From Chloroflexota bacterium (GTDB taxonomy: Bacteria > Chloroflexota > Anaerolineae > Aggregatilineales > Phototrophicaceae), in assembly GCA_011523735.1 (NCBI GenBank), contig WTGB01000030.1:1-64000 (forward strand): a stretch of 64,000 bases of DNA. The letters run 5' to 3'. Of the stretch, positions 43,756 to 52,844 are shown piece by piece (the first letter of the stretch is position 1; every line of letters begins with the position of its first letter). The translations under genes were made by a program, and so were the position numbers. The notes below the pieces were generated by a model. That model was not told the origin of the DNA and did no database searches. It was given only the letters and a program-made list of their open reading frames with translations.

Positions 43756-45201
43756 ATGGCTAGATATGCGATGAAATTTGGCGGCACATCGGTCGGTTCT
43801 CCGGAGGCAATCGCTCAGGTGACAGCGATCGTCAAAGATTTCCTGGCGGAAGGACACGAATTGGCGGTTGTCGTTTCGGCTATGGCAGGTGTTACTGACC
43901 TGCTGCTTGAGTCGGCTGCTGCTGCTGCCGCCAGGGATCGCGCTACATTCTTGGCGATCAACGATGCTGTCCGTCAAAAGCACGATAGAGTGATCGAAGG
44001 GCTGATCGAATCTCAGCAGGACCGTTTGCTCATCGACGCCGAAGTTGAGGAACTCCTCCGAAGCCATCTCGAACTCTGCGAAGCCGTGGTTATTCTCGGT
44101 GAAGTCACGCCAAGGATTTCAGATGCGCTGGTTTCATTCGGCGAGCGCCTTAGCAGTCGCGTCATCGCCGCGGTGATGCGAGCGCAGGCGCTGCCAGTCA
44201 GACAATTGGATTCGGATGCTTACATTGTCACCGATAATCAATTCGGCGACGCCGACCCAATATGGAATGAGACCGAGGCGCGCATCGTCGGCCAGCTTCA
44301 ACCGCAACTGGACTCGGACTTTACACCGATTATCACTGGTTTCATTGGCGCCACGCCGGACGGCACGATGACTACGCTGGGGCGGGGCGGCAGCGATTTC
44401 AGCGCCGCGATATTTGCAGCCTACCTGGACTGCGACGAATTGATCATCTGGACTGATGTTGATGGCGTGATGACCACTGATCCGCGTCTGGATGAACGTG
44501 CGCGCGTCTTACCCTATGTTTCGTATCAAGAAATCGGCGAGCTCGCATTTTACGGAGCCAAGGTGCTCCATCCTAAAACTGTGCAACCCATCATCAATCG
44601 TGGCATACCGTTGCGAGTGCGCAACACCTTCAATCCGAACCATCAGGGCACGCTGGTGGGCGCCAGGACGCAAGCGAGCGCAACGGTGATCAAAGCCGTA
44701 ACAGGTATCAGGGACGTCTCTATGTTGACCGTCAGTGGTCGCGGTATGCTCGGTGTTCCCGGGATCGCTGGGCGGACATTCCTGGCCTCAGCTAATGCAG
44801 GCGCCAATATCTTAATGATCTCCCAGTCCTCATCGGAGCAGAGCTTTTGCTTTACCGTGGTTGATCCACTGGCGCAGGCGGTAAAAGCGGCGGTAGAGAC
44901 GGAATTGCAGCGGGAAATCCAGCACAATAATGTAGACAGCGTGGACGTACTCAGCGACATTGTGATTATCACTGTCGTCGGCTCTGGCATGCGCGGAACG
45001 CCGGGCGTTGCAGGCCGGGTATTTTCGCTTTTGGGGGAAAGCAGAATCAATGTCTTGGCCATCGCTCAAGGTTCATCCGAATGCAGCATTTCGTTTATTG
45101 TTGCGGAGCAAGATCTGGAAAAGGCGGTGGGCGAGCTGCACAGCCTGGCGCTGGAGACGGTTGAAAATGACAGGATTAACGGGCTAGGCAGCCCGTACTA
45201 A
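43756..45201 (+). CDS. lysC: aspartate kinase
   Basis: Phosphorylates aspartate, the first step to Lys, Thr, Met and Ile. The N-terminus MARYAMKFGGTSVG contains the KFGGTS motif, and the catalytic region RGGSDFSAAIFAAYLDCDELIIWTDVDGVMTTDPR and SYQEIGELAFYGAKVLHPKT fit monofunctional aspartokinases. Two ACT domains follow (VSMLTVSGRGMLGVPGIAGRTFLASANAGANILMISQSSSEQ and IITVVGSGMRGTPGVAGRVFSLLGESRINVLAIAQGSSE), so feedback control by amino acids is expected. The frame is open from 43702 but that would overlap the terminator; ATG 43756 is preferred. No other pathway genes are adjacent. Confidence 0.95.
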   Translation: MARYAMKFGGTSVGSPEAIAQVTAIVKDFLAEGHELAVVVSAMAGVTDLLLESAAAAAARDRATFLAINDAVRQKHDRVIEGLIESQQDRLLIDAEVEELLRSHLELCEAVVILGEVTPRISDALVSFGERLSSRVIAAVMRAQALPVRQLDSDAYIVTDNQFGDADPIWNETEARIVGQLQPQLDSDFTPIITGFIGATPDGTMTTLGRGGSDFSAAIFAAYLDCDELIIWTDVDGVMTTDPRLDERARVLPYVSYQEIGELAFYGAKVLHPKTVQPIINRGIPLRVRNTFNPNHQGTLVGARTQASATVIKAVTGIRDVSMLTVSGRGMLGVPGIAGRTFLASANAGANILMISQSSSEQSFCFTVVDPLAQAVKAAVETELQREIQHNNVDSVDVLSDIVIITVVGSGMRGTPGVAGRVFSLLGESRINVLAIAQGSSECSISFIVAEQDLEKAVGELHSLALETVENDRINGLGSPY

Positions 45202-45210
45202 GCAAGCGCC

Positions 45211-46098
45211 CTATCCCGTGACAAGCGCCTGCAGGATCGCTTCCCAATGCGTGTATAACAAGAGATGTCCAGCTTGTGCTTCACAATGCGGACACCCTTT
45301 GGGGATCATTTTCGCCATGCGTTCGCCCACGATAGGCGAGCAGAATAGGTCAGTCTCGCCCCACCAGATATCGACAGGTACGCGGATCGACTGTAGATGG
45401 TAGCCCCAGGGGCGCATCAATGACAGAATCTCATCAGCTAGTCCTTCACTACCGGACCGTCGAATCTCGTCCCACATATCACGCCGGCTGATAAACAAAT
45501 CTATGTTGCTAAGCGCGGCTTGATCGGCCCGCGAAAGCGAACTGCCAAGCTCGCGAATGTATTGGTCGGCCGGGCGCTGCCCATCAAAAACGAAGAAAGC
45601 TCGCAGCAACAGGCGGAACAGTGCTTCGTTGCCAGAGCCGAGTTGAAATAGGCGGCCATAGAGCGGATGCAGAGCGCGAAAACCATGAGCATGATCAAGC
45701 GGGGGCCAGCAGGCAACGACAGCGCAGCGACTCACGATTTGCGGGAATCGCCACGCACAAGCCAGCGCGTAGGGACCACCGGCTGAATAGCCCAAAACGG
45801 CAAACCGCTCAAGCTTCAGCGCCTTGCCGAGCAGCATCACATCGTCCACGACATCCATGATGCCGCGCCCCGGCTTGCGTGTTGATGCCCCGTAGCTGGG
45901 CCGGTCAACGCCGATCAAGCGGATGCCAAGGCGCTTCAGAATAGAATCATCCGGATGTCTAAGGCTGCGATTGCCCCAAAGGTCATGGAAGAGAATAATC
46001 GGCGCTCCTTCGGGCTCGCCGAATTCGGCAAATCCCAGGCGCCTCCCATCCTGCAACTGCGCCTGCCGGGCAGTGGCGACTTGCGCCAATCTAGGCAT
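45211..46098 (-). CDS. alpha/beta hydrolase
   Basis: A 295-aa alpha/beta-hydrolase fold protein. Oxyanion region LFHDLWGNRSL, nucleophile GYSAGGPYALACAWRFP, Asp in WWGETDLFCSP and catalytic His in EAQAGHLLLYTHWE are visible in order. No signal peptide. The frame continues up to 46176, where it overlaps the preceding stop, but MPRLAQVATARQAQLQDGRRLGFAEFGEPEG at 46098 is preceded by GGAGTGAAC and looks like the real start. The SAGG elbow suggests esterase or hydrolase action, substrate unknown. Confidence 0.83.
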   Translation of the reverse strand: MPRLAQVATARQAQLQDGRRLGFAEFGEPEGAPIILFHDLWGNRSLRHPDDSILKRLGIRLIGVDRPSYGASTRKPGRGIMDVVDDVMLLGKALKLERFAVLGYSAGGPYALACAWRFPQIVSRCAVVACWPPLDHAHGFRALHPLYGRLFQLGSGNEALFRLLLRAFFVFDGQRPADQYIRELGSSLSRADQAALSNIDLFISRRDMWDEIRRSGSEGLADEILSLMRPWGYHLQSIRVPVDIWWGETDLFCSPIVGERMAKMIPKGCPHCEAQAGHLLLYTHWEAILQALVTG

Positions 46099-46172
46099 GT
46101 TCACTCCGTTGAAAGATTCGCCGTGGCGAGGGTACAGGATTTCGAGCGTGGGCGATAGACCATAAGACATTG

Positions 46173-46961
46173 TCAACGCGGGTAAACGGCCAGGATCGTC
46201 GGGACAACATCAAATGATGGCTGAAAGTATTCCACGGAAGGAATGGCGATCATCGACGAGCGTCCGCCATCCAAATTGATCGCTGTCACAATGTCAAGAT
46301 CGGTCGTTGGCAAGTAGGCGCTGAGTTCCACCAGCGACAGCCCAAAGAATGGCGCGACCAATATTAGGATATTGCCATTGACGTCCTCGGCGATGACAGT
46401 GCGGCGGTTTCTTTCGCCATTGGACGAGCCGAAGTAGGCTTGCTCGTTTTCGAATACCAGCAATGGAAAACCCTGTATTGCTTGCTCAACGGTCTTATCA
46501 ATCTGCAGCGGACCTGATAGATAGCCGATGACGGACGGCGCTCCGTTGCGCACGAGAAAGGTTCCGCCGCGGCTGTGATAGGCCGCGCCACTGAGGACGC
46601 CGTCGCTGACTATCGCCCCAAGAGCGCGGTTCGCTTGATCGAAAAAGTTGGCGTTGATAATGACGCTTGCGGCGGGTTCAAGTTCACGCCAGCTAGCCAG
46701 GCTCTGCGGATCACCGGCGCGGTAGACTGCCCGGAAACGAAAATACTGTGGGTTAATGCGCAGGACAATCAGCCGTGACAATTGGTCGCTATGTGGATGC
46801 AGCGTCCGCAACTCCAATCCAACTTCAATACTTTGCCAAGGTCCTGCCGATGTGGCTGTAGGACGAGGCCGCGCTGTTATTGTAGGTCCTAATTCTCTAG
46901 GTAGGGTGCAGGCGCTGAGTATTGACACCAAGAACAAGAGGACAAACGCATGACGCTGCAT
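46173..46961 (-). CDS. phosphodiester glycosidase (NAGPA-domain) lipoprotein
   Basis: A 262-residue exported lipoprotein: signal MQRHAFVLLFLVSILSAC has a lipobox LSAC with Cys18 as lipid site. The body belongs to the phosphodiester glycosidase family (NAGPA domain), shown by SVIINANFFDQANRALGAIVSDG and IVTAINLDGGRSSMIAI; the family normally has NLDGGGSS. It cleaves sugar-phosphodiester bonds in the family. Lgt and LspA genes of the same window are expected to mature it. It is followed by the hydrolase gene 45211-46098. Confidence 0.85.
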   Translation of the reverse strand: MQRHAFVLLFLVSILSACTLPRELGPTITARPRPTATSAGPWQSIEVGLELRTLHPHSDQLSRLIVLRINPQYFRFRAVYRAGDPQSLASWRELEPAASVIINANFFDQANRALGAIVSDGVLSGAAYHSRGGTFLVRNGAPSVIGYLSGPLQIDKTVEQAIQGFPLLVFENEQAYFGSSNGERNRRTVIAEDVNGNILILVAPFFGLSLVELSAYLPTTDLDIVTAINLDGGRSSMIAIPSVEYFQPSFDVVPTILAVYPR

Positions 46962-47004
46962 GTCGCTTTACCTCAAGTTATCTTTATGAAGACCAACCCT
47001 GCGA

Positions 47005-48183
47005 CTATGCGAGTTTGTCGGCAATGGCGCGGATTCTTTCAACAGCCTCCTTGAGCTTGCCAAAATCCTCCGCGAAGGAAAAACGTATATGCGCGTCTTT
47101 GGTGACGCCGAAAGCGTTGCCCGGCACACCGACCACAACCGCCTCGTCGAGGATTATGTTGGCAACTTCCTCGCTGGTCTTGCTCGTTTCATTCACTTTG
47201 GGGAAGGCGTAGAAGGCCCCTTCGATATCCGGGCTGGACATGTTTGGAATACTGTTGAAAGCGCTGACCATAAAGTTGCGGCGTTCTTCGTAGGACTGCC
47301 GCATCATCTCAACACAGTCTTGCGGTCCGGTGAGCGCAGCGACGGCGGCATGCTGCGTGAAGGTGGCCGCGGAAGTGGCTGTTTGCGAATTGAACATTCC
47401 AGCCACGCCAACCAGTGAAGTCGGTCCCGCGAGCCAGCCCAGGCGCCAGCCGGTCATCGCATAGGCTTTTGACATGCCGTTGATGACCACCACGCGATCG
47501 GAGATTTCCGGTATCGACGCCAGTGATACGGCGGGGCGTCCATCAAAATTCAACTTCTCATAAATATCGTCCGAGATGATGTACAGATCGTTTTCCAGGG
47601 CAAGCGTCGCCACCGCTTCGATCTCGGCTGAGGAAAGCATGTGCCCGGTCGGGTTGCAGGGCGAGTTGATGATGATCGCCTTGGTATTCGGCGTAACGAA
47701 ATCACGCAGTTGTTCCAAGTGCAGGCGGTAGTTATCGTCGCTGCTGGTCTCGACGGAAACGGCGACGCCGCCAACCATGGTTGTGATGGATGGGTAACTG
47801 ACCCAGTACGGCGCGGGAATCAGGACTTCATCGCCGGGGTCGAGCATGGCTTTTAGCACAAGGAAGAGCGCCAGCTTGCCACCAGGCGTCACAATGATGT
47901 CGCTCATGGGGTCGACGCGGGCATTATTCTCCCGCTCCATTTTCGCCGCGATCGCCTCCAGCAGCGGGCGAATCCCCTTGGAAGGCGCGGCATAACGCGT
48001 TTCACCATCGCGCATCGCTTTGACTCCCGCTTCGACGATATGCGGCGGCGTATCGAAGTCCGGCTCCCCGCCGGCAAGACCAATAACGGACTTGCCCTCC
48101 GCCGCGAGCTGTTTTGCCTTGTCATTCATCGCGATCGTCGGCGATTTGGATATCTTTTTCGCCAATAGCGTTGGTTCTGGCAT
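47005..48183 (-). CDS. pyridoxal-phosphate aminotransferase, aspartate aminotransferase type
   Basis: Class I/II aminotransferase of 392 aa. The PLP lysine is in VINGMSKAYAMTGWRLGW, with SPCNPTGH, DDIYEKLNF and KLALFLVLKAMLDPGDEVLIPAPYWVSYPS in the expected places, and VIGLAGGEPDFDTPPHI at the N-terminus. This matches the subgroup of aspartate aminotransferases found in thermophilic and many Gram-positive bacteria (substrate aspartate or other prephenate-type donors). It is downstream of a degraded TPP enzyme fragment on the same strand, with no attenuator-like leader. Confidence 0.92.
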   Translation of the reverse strand: MPEPTLLAKKISKSPTIAMNDKAKQLAAEGKSVIGLAGGEPDFDTPPHIVEAGVKAMRDGETRYAAPSKGIRPLLEAIAAKMERENNARVDPMSDIIVTPGGKLALFLVLKAMLDPGDEVLIPAPYWVSYPSITTMVGGVAVSVETSSDDNYRLHLEQLRDFVTPNTKAIIINSPCNPTGHMLSSAEIEAVATLALENDLYIISDDIYEKLNFDGRPAVSLASIPEISDRVVVINGMSKAYAMTGWRLGWLAGPTSLVGVAGMFNSQTATSAATFTQHAAVAALTGPQDCVEMMRQSYEERRNFMVSAFNSIPNMSSPDIEGAFYAFPKVNETSKTSEEVANIILDEAVVVGVPGNAFGVTKDAHIRFSFAEDFGKLKEAVERIRAIADKLA

Positions 48184-48240
48184 TGCTCGACCTTTTTAAC
48201 CTTTGAGTCGCTAGATAACGCGAAGAGTGTATCCTCGTCT

Positions 48241-48482
48241 TCAGCGCTAGAAAAGGGTAGGCATGGCGGAATTGACACGGCTCCTGCTCTCGGCCGGCGA
48301 TCGCGACCACTGGCAAGCAGGATAGGCGGCGGCTTTCTCGCCGTGGGTCTGCACCCGCTTGTTGCCAAGCTTCTCTATCTCCATAGAGGCCCGCGGCGGA
48401 ATATATGGCATGAAGAAGACATGGCTGATGCCTTAGCCATGTACCGTATCGGCGAGTAGCTTGGCTCCCGTCATTTTGGCAT
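48241..48482 (-). pseudogene. degraded N-terminal fragment of a thiamine-diphosphate-dependent enzyme
   Basis: The minus strand starts with ATG at 48482, preceded by AAGGAG at the right distance, but reads MPK then stops; ATG 48474 reads MTGAKLLADTVHG and stops at TAA 48435-48433. In-frame after the stop the sequence continues GISHVFFMPYIPPRASMEIEKLG and then RVQTHGEKAAAY, a typical N-terminus of acetolactate-synthase-like enzymes (YGITHVF ... HGEKAAAYMADGYARAS). One base lost near the start, one stop and a loss of the following region leave only the first 50 codons. No remnant continues towards the aminotransferase gene. Confidence 0.68.
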
Positions 48483-48566
48483 ACTGATTCTCCTTCTTGC
48501 ATCACGAAAGTGCGCAGAGAATAACGCCTCGCAATAAGAATTGCCAGGTAACCAATTACCACGTTT

Positions 48567-49019
48567 TTGGGAACTATCAGGCCTGATGCCGTGGCACTAG
48601 GCTTGATAGTTCCGAAACCGACAAGTCCGCCACCGCCGCCGGCGACTGATCCGCCATGTCAACCTAGCGAGCAGTGCAGTCCTTCATCCGGCACTTGGTG
48701 GGTGTATGAAGAAAGATATAGAGGGAATTGTAGGTACGATATTTTTCGGCGGCAACTACAGCAGTACACATGCAAGAATAGCTGCACCGGGGAAACGATG
48801 CGTCAGTACAATAAAATTGTCAAGGATTGGGAATATGTAGGCAATACATGCAGAAATCCAAGCGCTGCCGACGAAAGCCTTGCAGAAGCCAACGCCGAGC
48901 CGCCGCCTACCGACACGCCTGAGCCACCGACCACTACCCCTGTACCCAGCGACATGCCACCGCCGCCCATTGACACACCCGAGCCGCCACCCACCGCGGA
49001 AGCCACTGCCGACGGATGA
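48567..49019 (+). CDS. proline-rich hypothetical protein, cysteine-containing
   Basis: A 150-codon frame opening at TTG 48567 (upstream stop at 48549); GTG 48591 or TTG 48603 are alternative starts, and no ATG lies near the beginning. It has a proline run (PKPTSPPPPPATDPP), a central Cys/Trp/Tyr-rich region with CQPSEQCSP, NCRYD, YTCKNSCTG and NTCRN, and a threonine-proline tail (PTDTPEPPTTTPVPSDMPPPP). The cysteines suggest an exported disulfide domain, but no signal peptide is visible, so it may be a truncated or mis-started gene. A strong hairpin overlaps the start. Function unknown. Confidence 0.5.
   Translation: MGTIRPDAVALGLIVPKPTSPPPPPATDPPCQPSEQCSPSSGTWWVYEERYRGNCRYDIFRRQLQQYTCKNSCTGETMRQYNKIVKDWEYVGNTCRNPSAADESLAEANAEPPPTDTPEPPTTTPVPSDMPPPPIDTPEPPPTAEATADG
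48570..48613. promoter_or_regulatory. long inverted repeat overlapping the start of the proline-rich gene
   Basis: GGAACTATCAGGCCT (48570-48584) pairs with AGGCTTGATAGTTCC (48599-48613): fifteen pairs, one of them G-T, around a 14-base loop. It has no U-tract after either side, so it is not an intrinsic terminator. It overlaps the candidate start codons 48567-48603 and could be a translational block, an operator, or a repeat. Confidence 0.55.
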
Positions 49020-49040
49020 TCGGTTTCGTGCCGATAACGT

Positions 49041-49072
49041 AACCGAGCCACTAATCATAGCGGCTCGGTTTT
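49041..49072 (+). terminator. intrinsic terminator behind the proline-rich gene
   Basis: AACCGAGCC (49041-49049) pairs perfectly with GGCTCGGTT (49062-49070), loop of twelve bases, followed by TTTG CGTTT. It lies 22 bases after the proline-rich stop, which argues that this frame is transcribed. Confidence 0.78.
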
Positions 49073-49247
49073 GCGTTTGCGTTACACGGAAAGGATTAGC
49101 AATCGTGCCGCAGCCTAAGTATATCATAATTTCCCCGGCATTTTTCCCAGATTTTACGGGGCGATATCGGATCGCCTGCCGGCGGAAAGCAAACACTCTT
49201 AGCCTGCGCTACAATAGCTGCAATGATGGATAGCGTGAGGCGATGAC

Positions 49248-49448
49248 ATGCAACAGCCGCGGTTGCTCGAAACCGAAGAAGACAGGCTGGAGAAAATACA
49301 GTTAGAGGTCCGGAAAGCCGACGAGACCTTGGCCCGTTACTTGCTCGATATCGCCACCGCCCGCAAGGAACTGCGAGAACTCCGCGCGGAGATCGACCAA
49401 ATCAAACCCCAGCGTAACAACCTGATTGAAAGCAGGGTGACAGCATGA
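49248..49448 (+). CDS. small coiled-coil protein, function unknown
   Basis: A 66-residue protein. Nearly all residues fit a charged helix with heptad-like spacing: EEDRLEKIQLEVRKADETLARYLLDIATARKELRELRAEIDQIKPQR. No membrane or signal segments. Start ATG 49248 is preceded by GAGG. The next frame, ATG 49445 (reading MTIHVTSGSRNLYQYL), overlaps its stop and is probably a remnant. The protein has no recognised family and may be a structural or partner peptide. Confidence 0.55.
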   Translation: MQQPRLLETEEDRLEKIQLEVRKADETLARYLLDIATARKELRELRAEIDQIKPQRNNLIESRVTA

Positions 49449-49536
49449 CCATCCACGTCACTAGCGGCTCCCGCAACCTCTATCAGTATCTGGTTTCAAC
49501 TGCTCAAGGTGATTGACTCGCCGTGTCGGAAATGGC

Positions 49537-50268
49537 ATGAGCCACTCGGAACTGGCCTCACTTCGCGGTGAACCAAGTTATATCTGGCGTGCTGGTCAAG
49601 AACGACGCTTGCAGATGATGACAAGATGGGCGCGCTTGACCAACGCTCATGTACTTGTGGCAGGTTGCGGCGTCGGCATGTACGCGCGGCAAATCCGCTC
49701 GCGATTCACTGATTTCGTCGAAGCCTTTGATATCGAGATTGACCGTGTGAAGGGCGCGCGTGCTGGTTTGCCCCACGCTTTAGTGTCCGCAGGCGAATCT
49801 ATTCCGTTTGCATCAAACACCTTTGACACCGTGTTATCGCATGAGGTGATCGAACATGTCGCCGATGATCGGCTCTCGCTGCGTGAGATGTTCCGTGTGA
49901 CCAAGCCCGGCGGCCGGATATTGCTCTTTTGCCCAAATCGCTGGTATCCCTTCGAAACGCACGGGCATTATTGGAAAGGCGAATATCATTTTGGCAACAG
50001 TCCGCTGATCAACTACTTGCCCAAGCCTTGGCGTGATCGACTTGCGCCGCATGTCCGCGCATACACTGCAAGAGATATTAGGCGCTTGCTGTCAACTGAT
50101 CACGCAGAAATTGTGCACCATAGGCGCATTTATGGCGGGTACGACAATATCATCGCGCGGTTTGGCGCGCCGGCAGTTGTCATGCGCAATGTGGCTTATC
50201 GATTCGAGGGGACGCTGCTCGACACTTGGGCATTATCCCATTTTCTGGTAGTTGAGAAGCGGAGTTAA
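49537..50268 (+). CDS. class I SAM-dependent methyltransferase
   Basis: A 243-residue Rossmann-type methyltransferase. Motif I is VLVAGCGVGMYARQIR, motif II VEAFDIEIDRV, and VLSHEVIEHVADDRLSLREMFRVTKPGGRILLF holds motifs III and IV. The C-terminal half (FETHGHYWKGEYHFGNSPLINYLPKPWRDRLAPHVRAYT) is typical of methyltransferases that act on lipids or polyketide/sugar substrates. A frame opens at TTG 49513, but ATG 49537 is preferred. It converges on the transglutaminase gene with a four-base overlap of stops. Substrate unknown. Confidence 0.87.
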   Translation: MSHSELASLRGEPSYIWRAGQERRLQMMTRWARLTNAHVLVAGCGVGMYARQIRSRFTDFVEAFDIEIDRVKGARAGLPHALVSAGESIPFASNTFDTVLSHEVIEHVADDRLSLREMFRVTKPGGRILLFCPNRWYPFETHGHYWKGEYHFGNSPLINYLPKPWRDRLAPHVRAYTARDIRRLLSTDHAEIVHHRRIYGGYDNIIARFGAPAVVMRNVAYRFEGTLLDTWALSHFLVVEKRS

Positions 50269-52730
50269 TCGCGCCGCAAAAAGGGAATTCGTCTATGCAG
50301 CCAGCGGCGCAAGATGTTCCCTCGCGTGCGATACCAGGCTTTCTCCGCGCTTTCAGCAAAACGACCGCTTTCGACAACATCGCGATTGCCGCCATAACGT
50401 TCCCGTGTGTAAAGATCGCTGATTGTGCGAATCGGCTCGCGCGCGGCCGGGATGCGCTGCTGCAACTCTCGGCGTTTCTCCAACGTCGTCAATGTGCTGC
50501 CGATATTTATGCCGATTAGCTGAATGTATCGTTCCAAACGAGCATACGCGCGTGACACCGGGCTTAGCCCACCCATGCCGCGCCACTCCCACCACCAAAA
50601 CAGAAGCAAAGCAATTATCGCGAGAATAATTAAGAAGGTCATCACCACCAGCGCGAAAAAGATGATCGGTTGCAACGCGCTTAAGGGGGGAGGGTTATCA
50701 GGTGAAATCGGTGGCTGTACCGTCGGCAGTATAAACGGCGTCGGCGATGGCGATGGCAGGGCGGTCGGACTTGGCGTAGCGGTAGGCGGCTGCAGATTTT
50801 GTTCCCGCGCCTCTTCGCTGGGGAGGGATGTCGGGCTAGGCAACGGAGTAGGAGATGGGGTTGGTGATGGTGTGACCGTCGGTTCCGGGCTTTGTGGCTC
50901 CTCCTGCTCCGGCGCCAGTTCATCGCCGTCGCGGTGGATCGGCGCTTGCGCGGACGTTGGCTCGAATTCAACCCAGCCATAACCGGGAAAATAAACCTCC
51001 ACCCAGGTGTGCGCTTCACGCTCCCGCACTATGAATTGCCCAGAATCTGAATCATATTTTCCTTGAGAGAAGCCCGCTGCCAAACGCGCGGGAATACCCA
51101 GGTGCCGCAGCATTACAATCATCGAGGTGGCGTAATAGGTGCAGTATCCCTCGCGGGCGTCAAAGAGGACCCATTCCACTGTATCCACATTTGCTGGGGG
51201 CGCGCTGATTGATTCACTGTAGGCGATATTCTTCCGCAGCCAGGTTTCGATGGCTTTGGCGCTATCGTATGGATTGCGAACGTCCGCTTCGTCGATGATT
51301 TGACGCGCCAATTCCAGTACGCGAGTATTAGGAATGCCGACATAAAGATTGGCGCTGCTGACCCAAGCGGGGTAGTCGGTCGCCGCAGACCTTAGCTGAG
51401 TAGCCGAGGCCGTGCTAATCATACTGTTTACCAGGTAGGATTCGCCGCGGCGCAGCACTTTCAAAGGCCGGATTACCGAGACATTCATCGAGGCTTTATC
51501 GAGCCCATCGGTATAGATGAGGTCAATTCGTCCACTTCGGTCGATGGATACTGGCTGTGGCGCTGTGTAATAAATGCGGGAGCTAGCGGTCCCAACGGTA
51601 AACCGTTGTTGAACCTCTTGACGGCTAGTGCCAATCACCTCACTATTCATCTGTATGTGTATCGGAGGAGAACGGTCGGTTATGCGCAAGTTTGCTGATG
51701 GCGACCATTGACCATTGCTGTATCGCTCGAAAACTCGTGAACGCCAATAGTAGCGGTAGCCCGTTGGCGGGGCGTCCACGGTAAATACGATATCATCGCC
51801 AAGGCTGATCGCGCCGCTAAGATTGAGCAGGTCAGCCCCATAATAATCGGACGTGGCTGGACCTTCCCCTTCAATCGGGGCGAACAACCTGCTCCATATT
51901 TCTGCCATTTGTTGAATCGGGTCGGAAGCGAGAAAGCGTTGAAAGTTCTGCAAGCGTTCTTCGAGTCCGCTGCTTGGCACTCCCCAGGCAAAGATGAGCG
52001 CGAGCAAGGACAAGACAAGGCCAATCGTGGCGAATTGACGTCGTACGATAGTCGGGACTGACACGCCCTGTATTGCCCATTCCCATTGCCGCGCGTCCAA
52101 ATGGGAGCGCACGATAAACACTAGGGACAGAAGAAGAAATCCAAAGAGATAGCGGTCAAGCGACTCGTCTCCACTGAAAAATATGATATTGACCAGCAGT
52201 ATAAGTCCTGGGGGCAGTATTACTCGCCAGACACGATCCAGCCGGAAGATATGCCAGTTTGCGTTATATGCCAGGAACCAGAATAGAATCCCTACCAACA
52301 CCGTTAGTACAAGTTCGTCGGTGTTAATGCCACCGCTGAAGAGGTCAACCGCCCAATCATAGCAACGCGTCAAGACAGCAGTGAGCGCCTCGCGGAATGG
52401 CAGATTCTGATTCGCCGTGGCGGCTAGAATGACTGCAAACAGACCGTACAGTGAGCTGACCACTAACGCGGAGAATTCGCCGAAGCGGCTGCGCGCCAGG
52501 ATCAAGCCCAGCAGCACACTCAACAGAGTGACGGGCAGGACGATATCCATGTTGACCGCCCAGCCAGCGATGTCGATCGCCTTCAATGGCATCAGCAACA
52601 AAAGGCCAACGGCAACCAGGGTCGAGACCGTCTCCAGCGACACCGGACTGCGCCAGCGCGATCGCTTTCTGCGTGTTGGCCTCCCACCTATGCTCGTCGA
52701 GGTCATTTGTCGTTTCAGTAAGCGGAACAA
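50265..52730 (-). CDS. TgpA-like membrane protein with transglutaminase domain
   Basis: An 821-aa membrane protein with about six N-terminal helices (from LETVSTLVAVGLLLLMPLKAIDIAG), a large extracytoplasmic region, and a transglutaminase-like cysteine hydrolase domain. The catalytic Cys is in EGYCTYYATSMIVMLRHLGIPAR near residue 530, His in REREAHTWVEVYFPG near 573, and the third residue is Glu in VEFEPTS, where Asp is more common. A proline/threonine/serine-rich stretch of about 90 residues, a further helix (FFALVVMTFLIILAIIALLLFW) and a DUF4129-like tail (RAYARLERYIQLIGI) follow. It may act on peptidoglycan-linked or cell-surface peptides. An alternative start MTSTSIGG is at 52706. Confidence 0.85.
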   Translation of the reverse strand: MFRLLKRQMTSTSIGGRPTRRKRSRWRSPVSLETVSTLVAVGLLLLMPLKAIDIAGWAVNMDIVLPVTLLSVLLGLILARSRFGEFSALVVSSLYGLFAVILAATANQNLPFREALTAVLTRCYDWAVDLFSGGINTDELVLTVLVGILFWFLAYNANWHIFRLDRVWRVILPPGLILLVNIIFFSGDESLDRYLFGFLLLSLVFIVRSHLDARQWEWAIQGVSVPTIVRRQFATIGLVLSLLALIFAWGVPSSGLEERLQNFQRFLASDPIQQMAEIWSRLFAPIEGEGPATSDYYGADLLNLSGAISLGDDIVFTVDAPPTGYRYYWRSRVFERYSNGQWSPSANLRITDRSPPIHIQMNSEVIGTSRQEVQQRFTVGTASSRIYYTAPQPVSIDRSGRIDLIYTDGLDKASMNVSVIRPLKVLRRGESYLVNSMISTASATQLRSAATDYPAWVSSANLYVGIPNTRVLELARQIIDEADVRNPYDSAKAIETWLRKNIAYSESISAPPANVDTVEWVLFDAREGYCTYYATSMIVMLRHLGIPARLAAGFSQGKYDSDSGQFIVREREAHTWVEVYFPGYGWVEFEPTSAQAPIHRDGDELAPEQEEPQSPEPTVTPSPTPSPTPLPSPTSLPSEEAREQNLQPPTATPSPTALPSPSPTPFILPTVQPPISPDNPPPLSALQPIIFFALVVMTFLIILAIIALLLFWWWEWRGMGGLSPVSRAYARLERYIQLIGINIGSTLTTLEKRRELQQRIPAAREPIRTISDLYTRERYGGNRDVVESGRFAESAEKAWYRTRGNILRRWLHRRIPFLRRD

Positions 52731-52844
52731 TCTTGAGTAGCTTATGTCACTTCCCGTATGCTGACAAGCACGACTGCGCTACGATCCGCCGACGCTTCTA
52801 AAGCCCGAGCTCAGGATGGTCGCGTTTCATGATAAAATAGTGCA

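Noticed and set aside
48122-48562. 146-residue minus-strand frame overlapping the aminotransferase start
   Set aside because: The readable conserved sequence (HVFFMP, HGEKAAAY) is in another frame and is interrupted, so I report a pseudogene instead.
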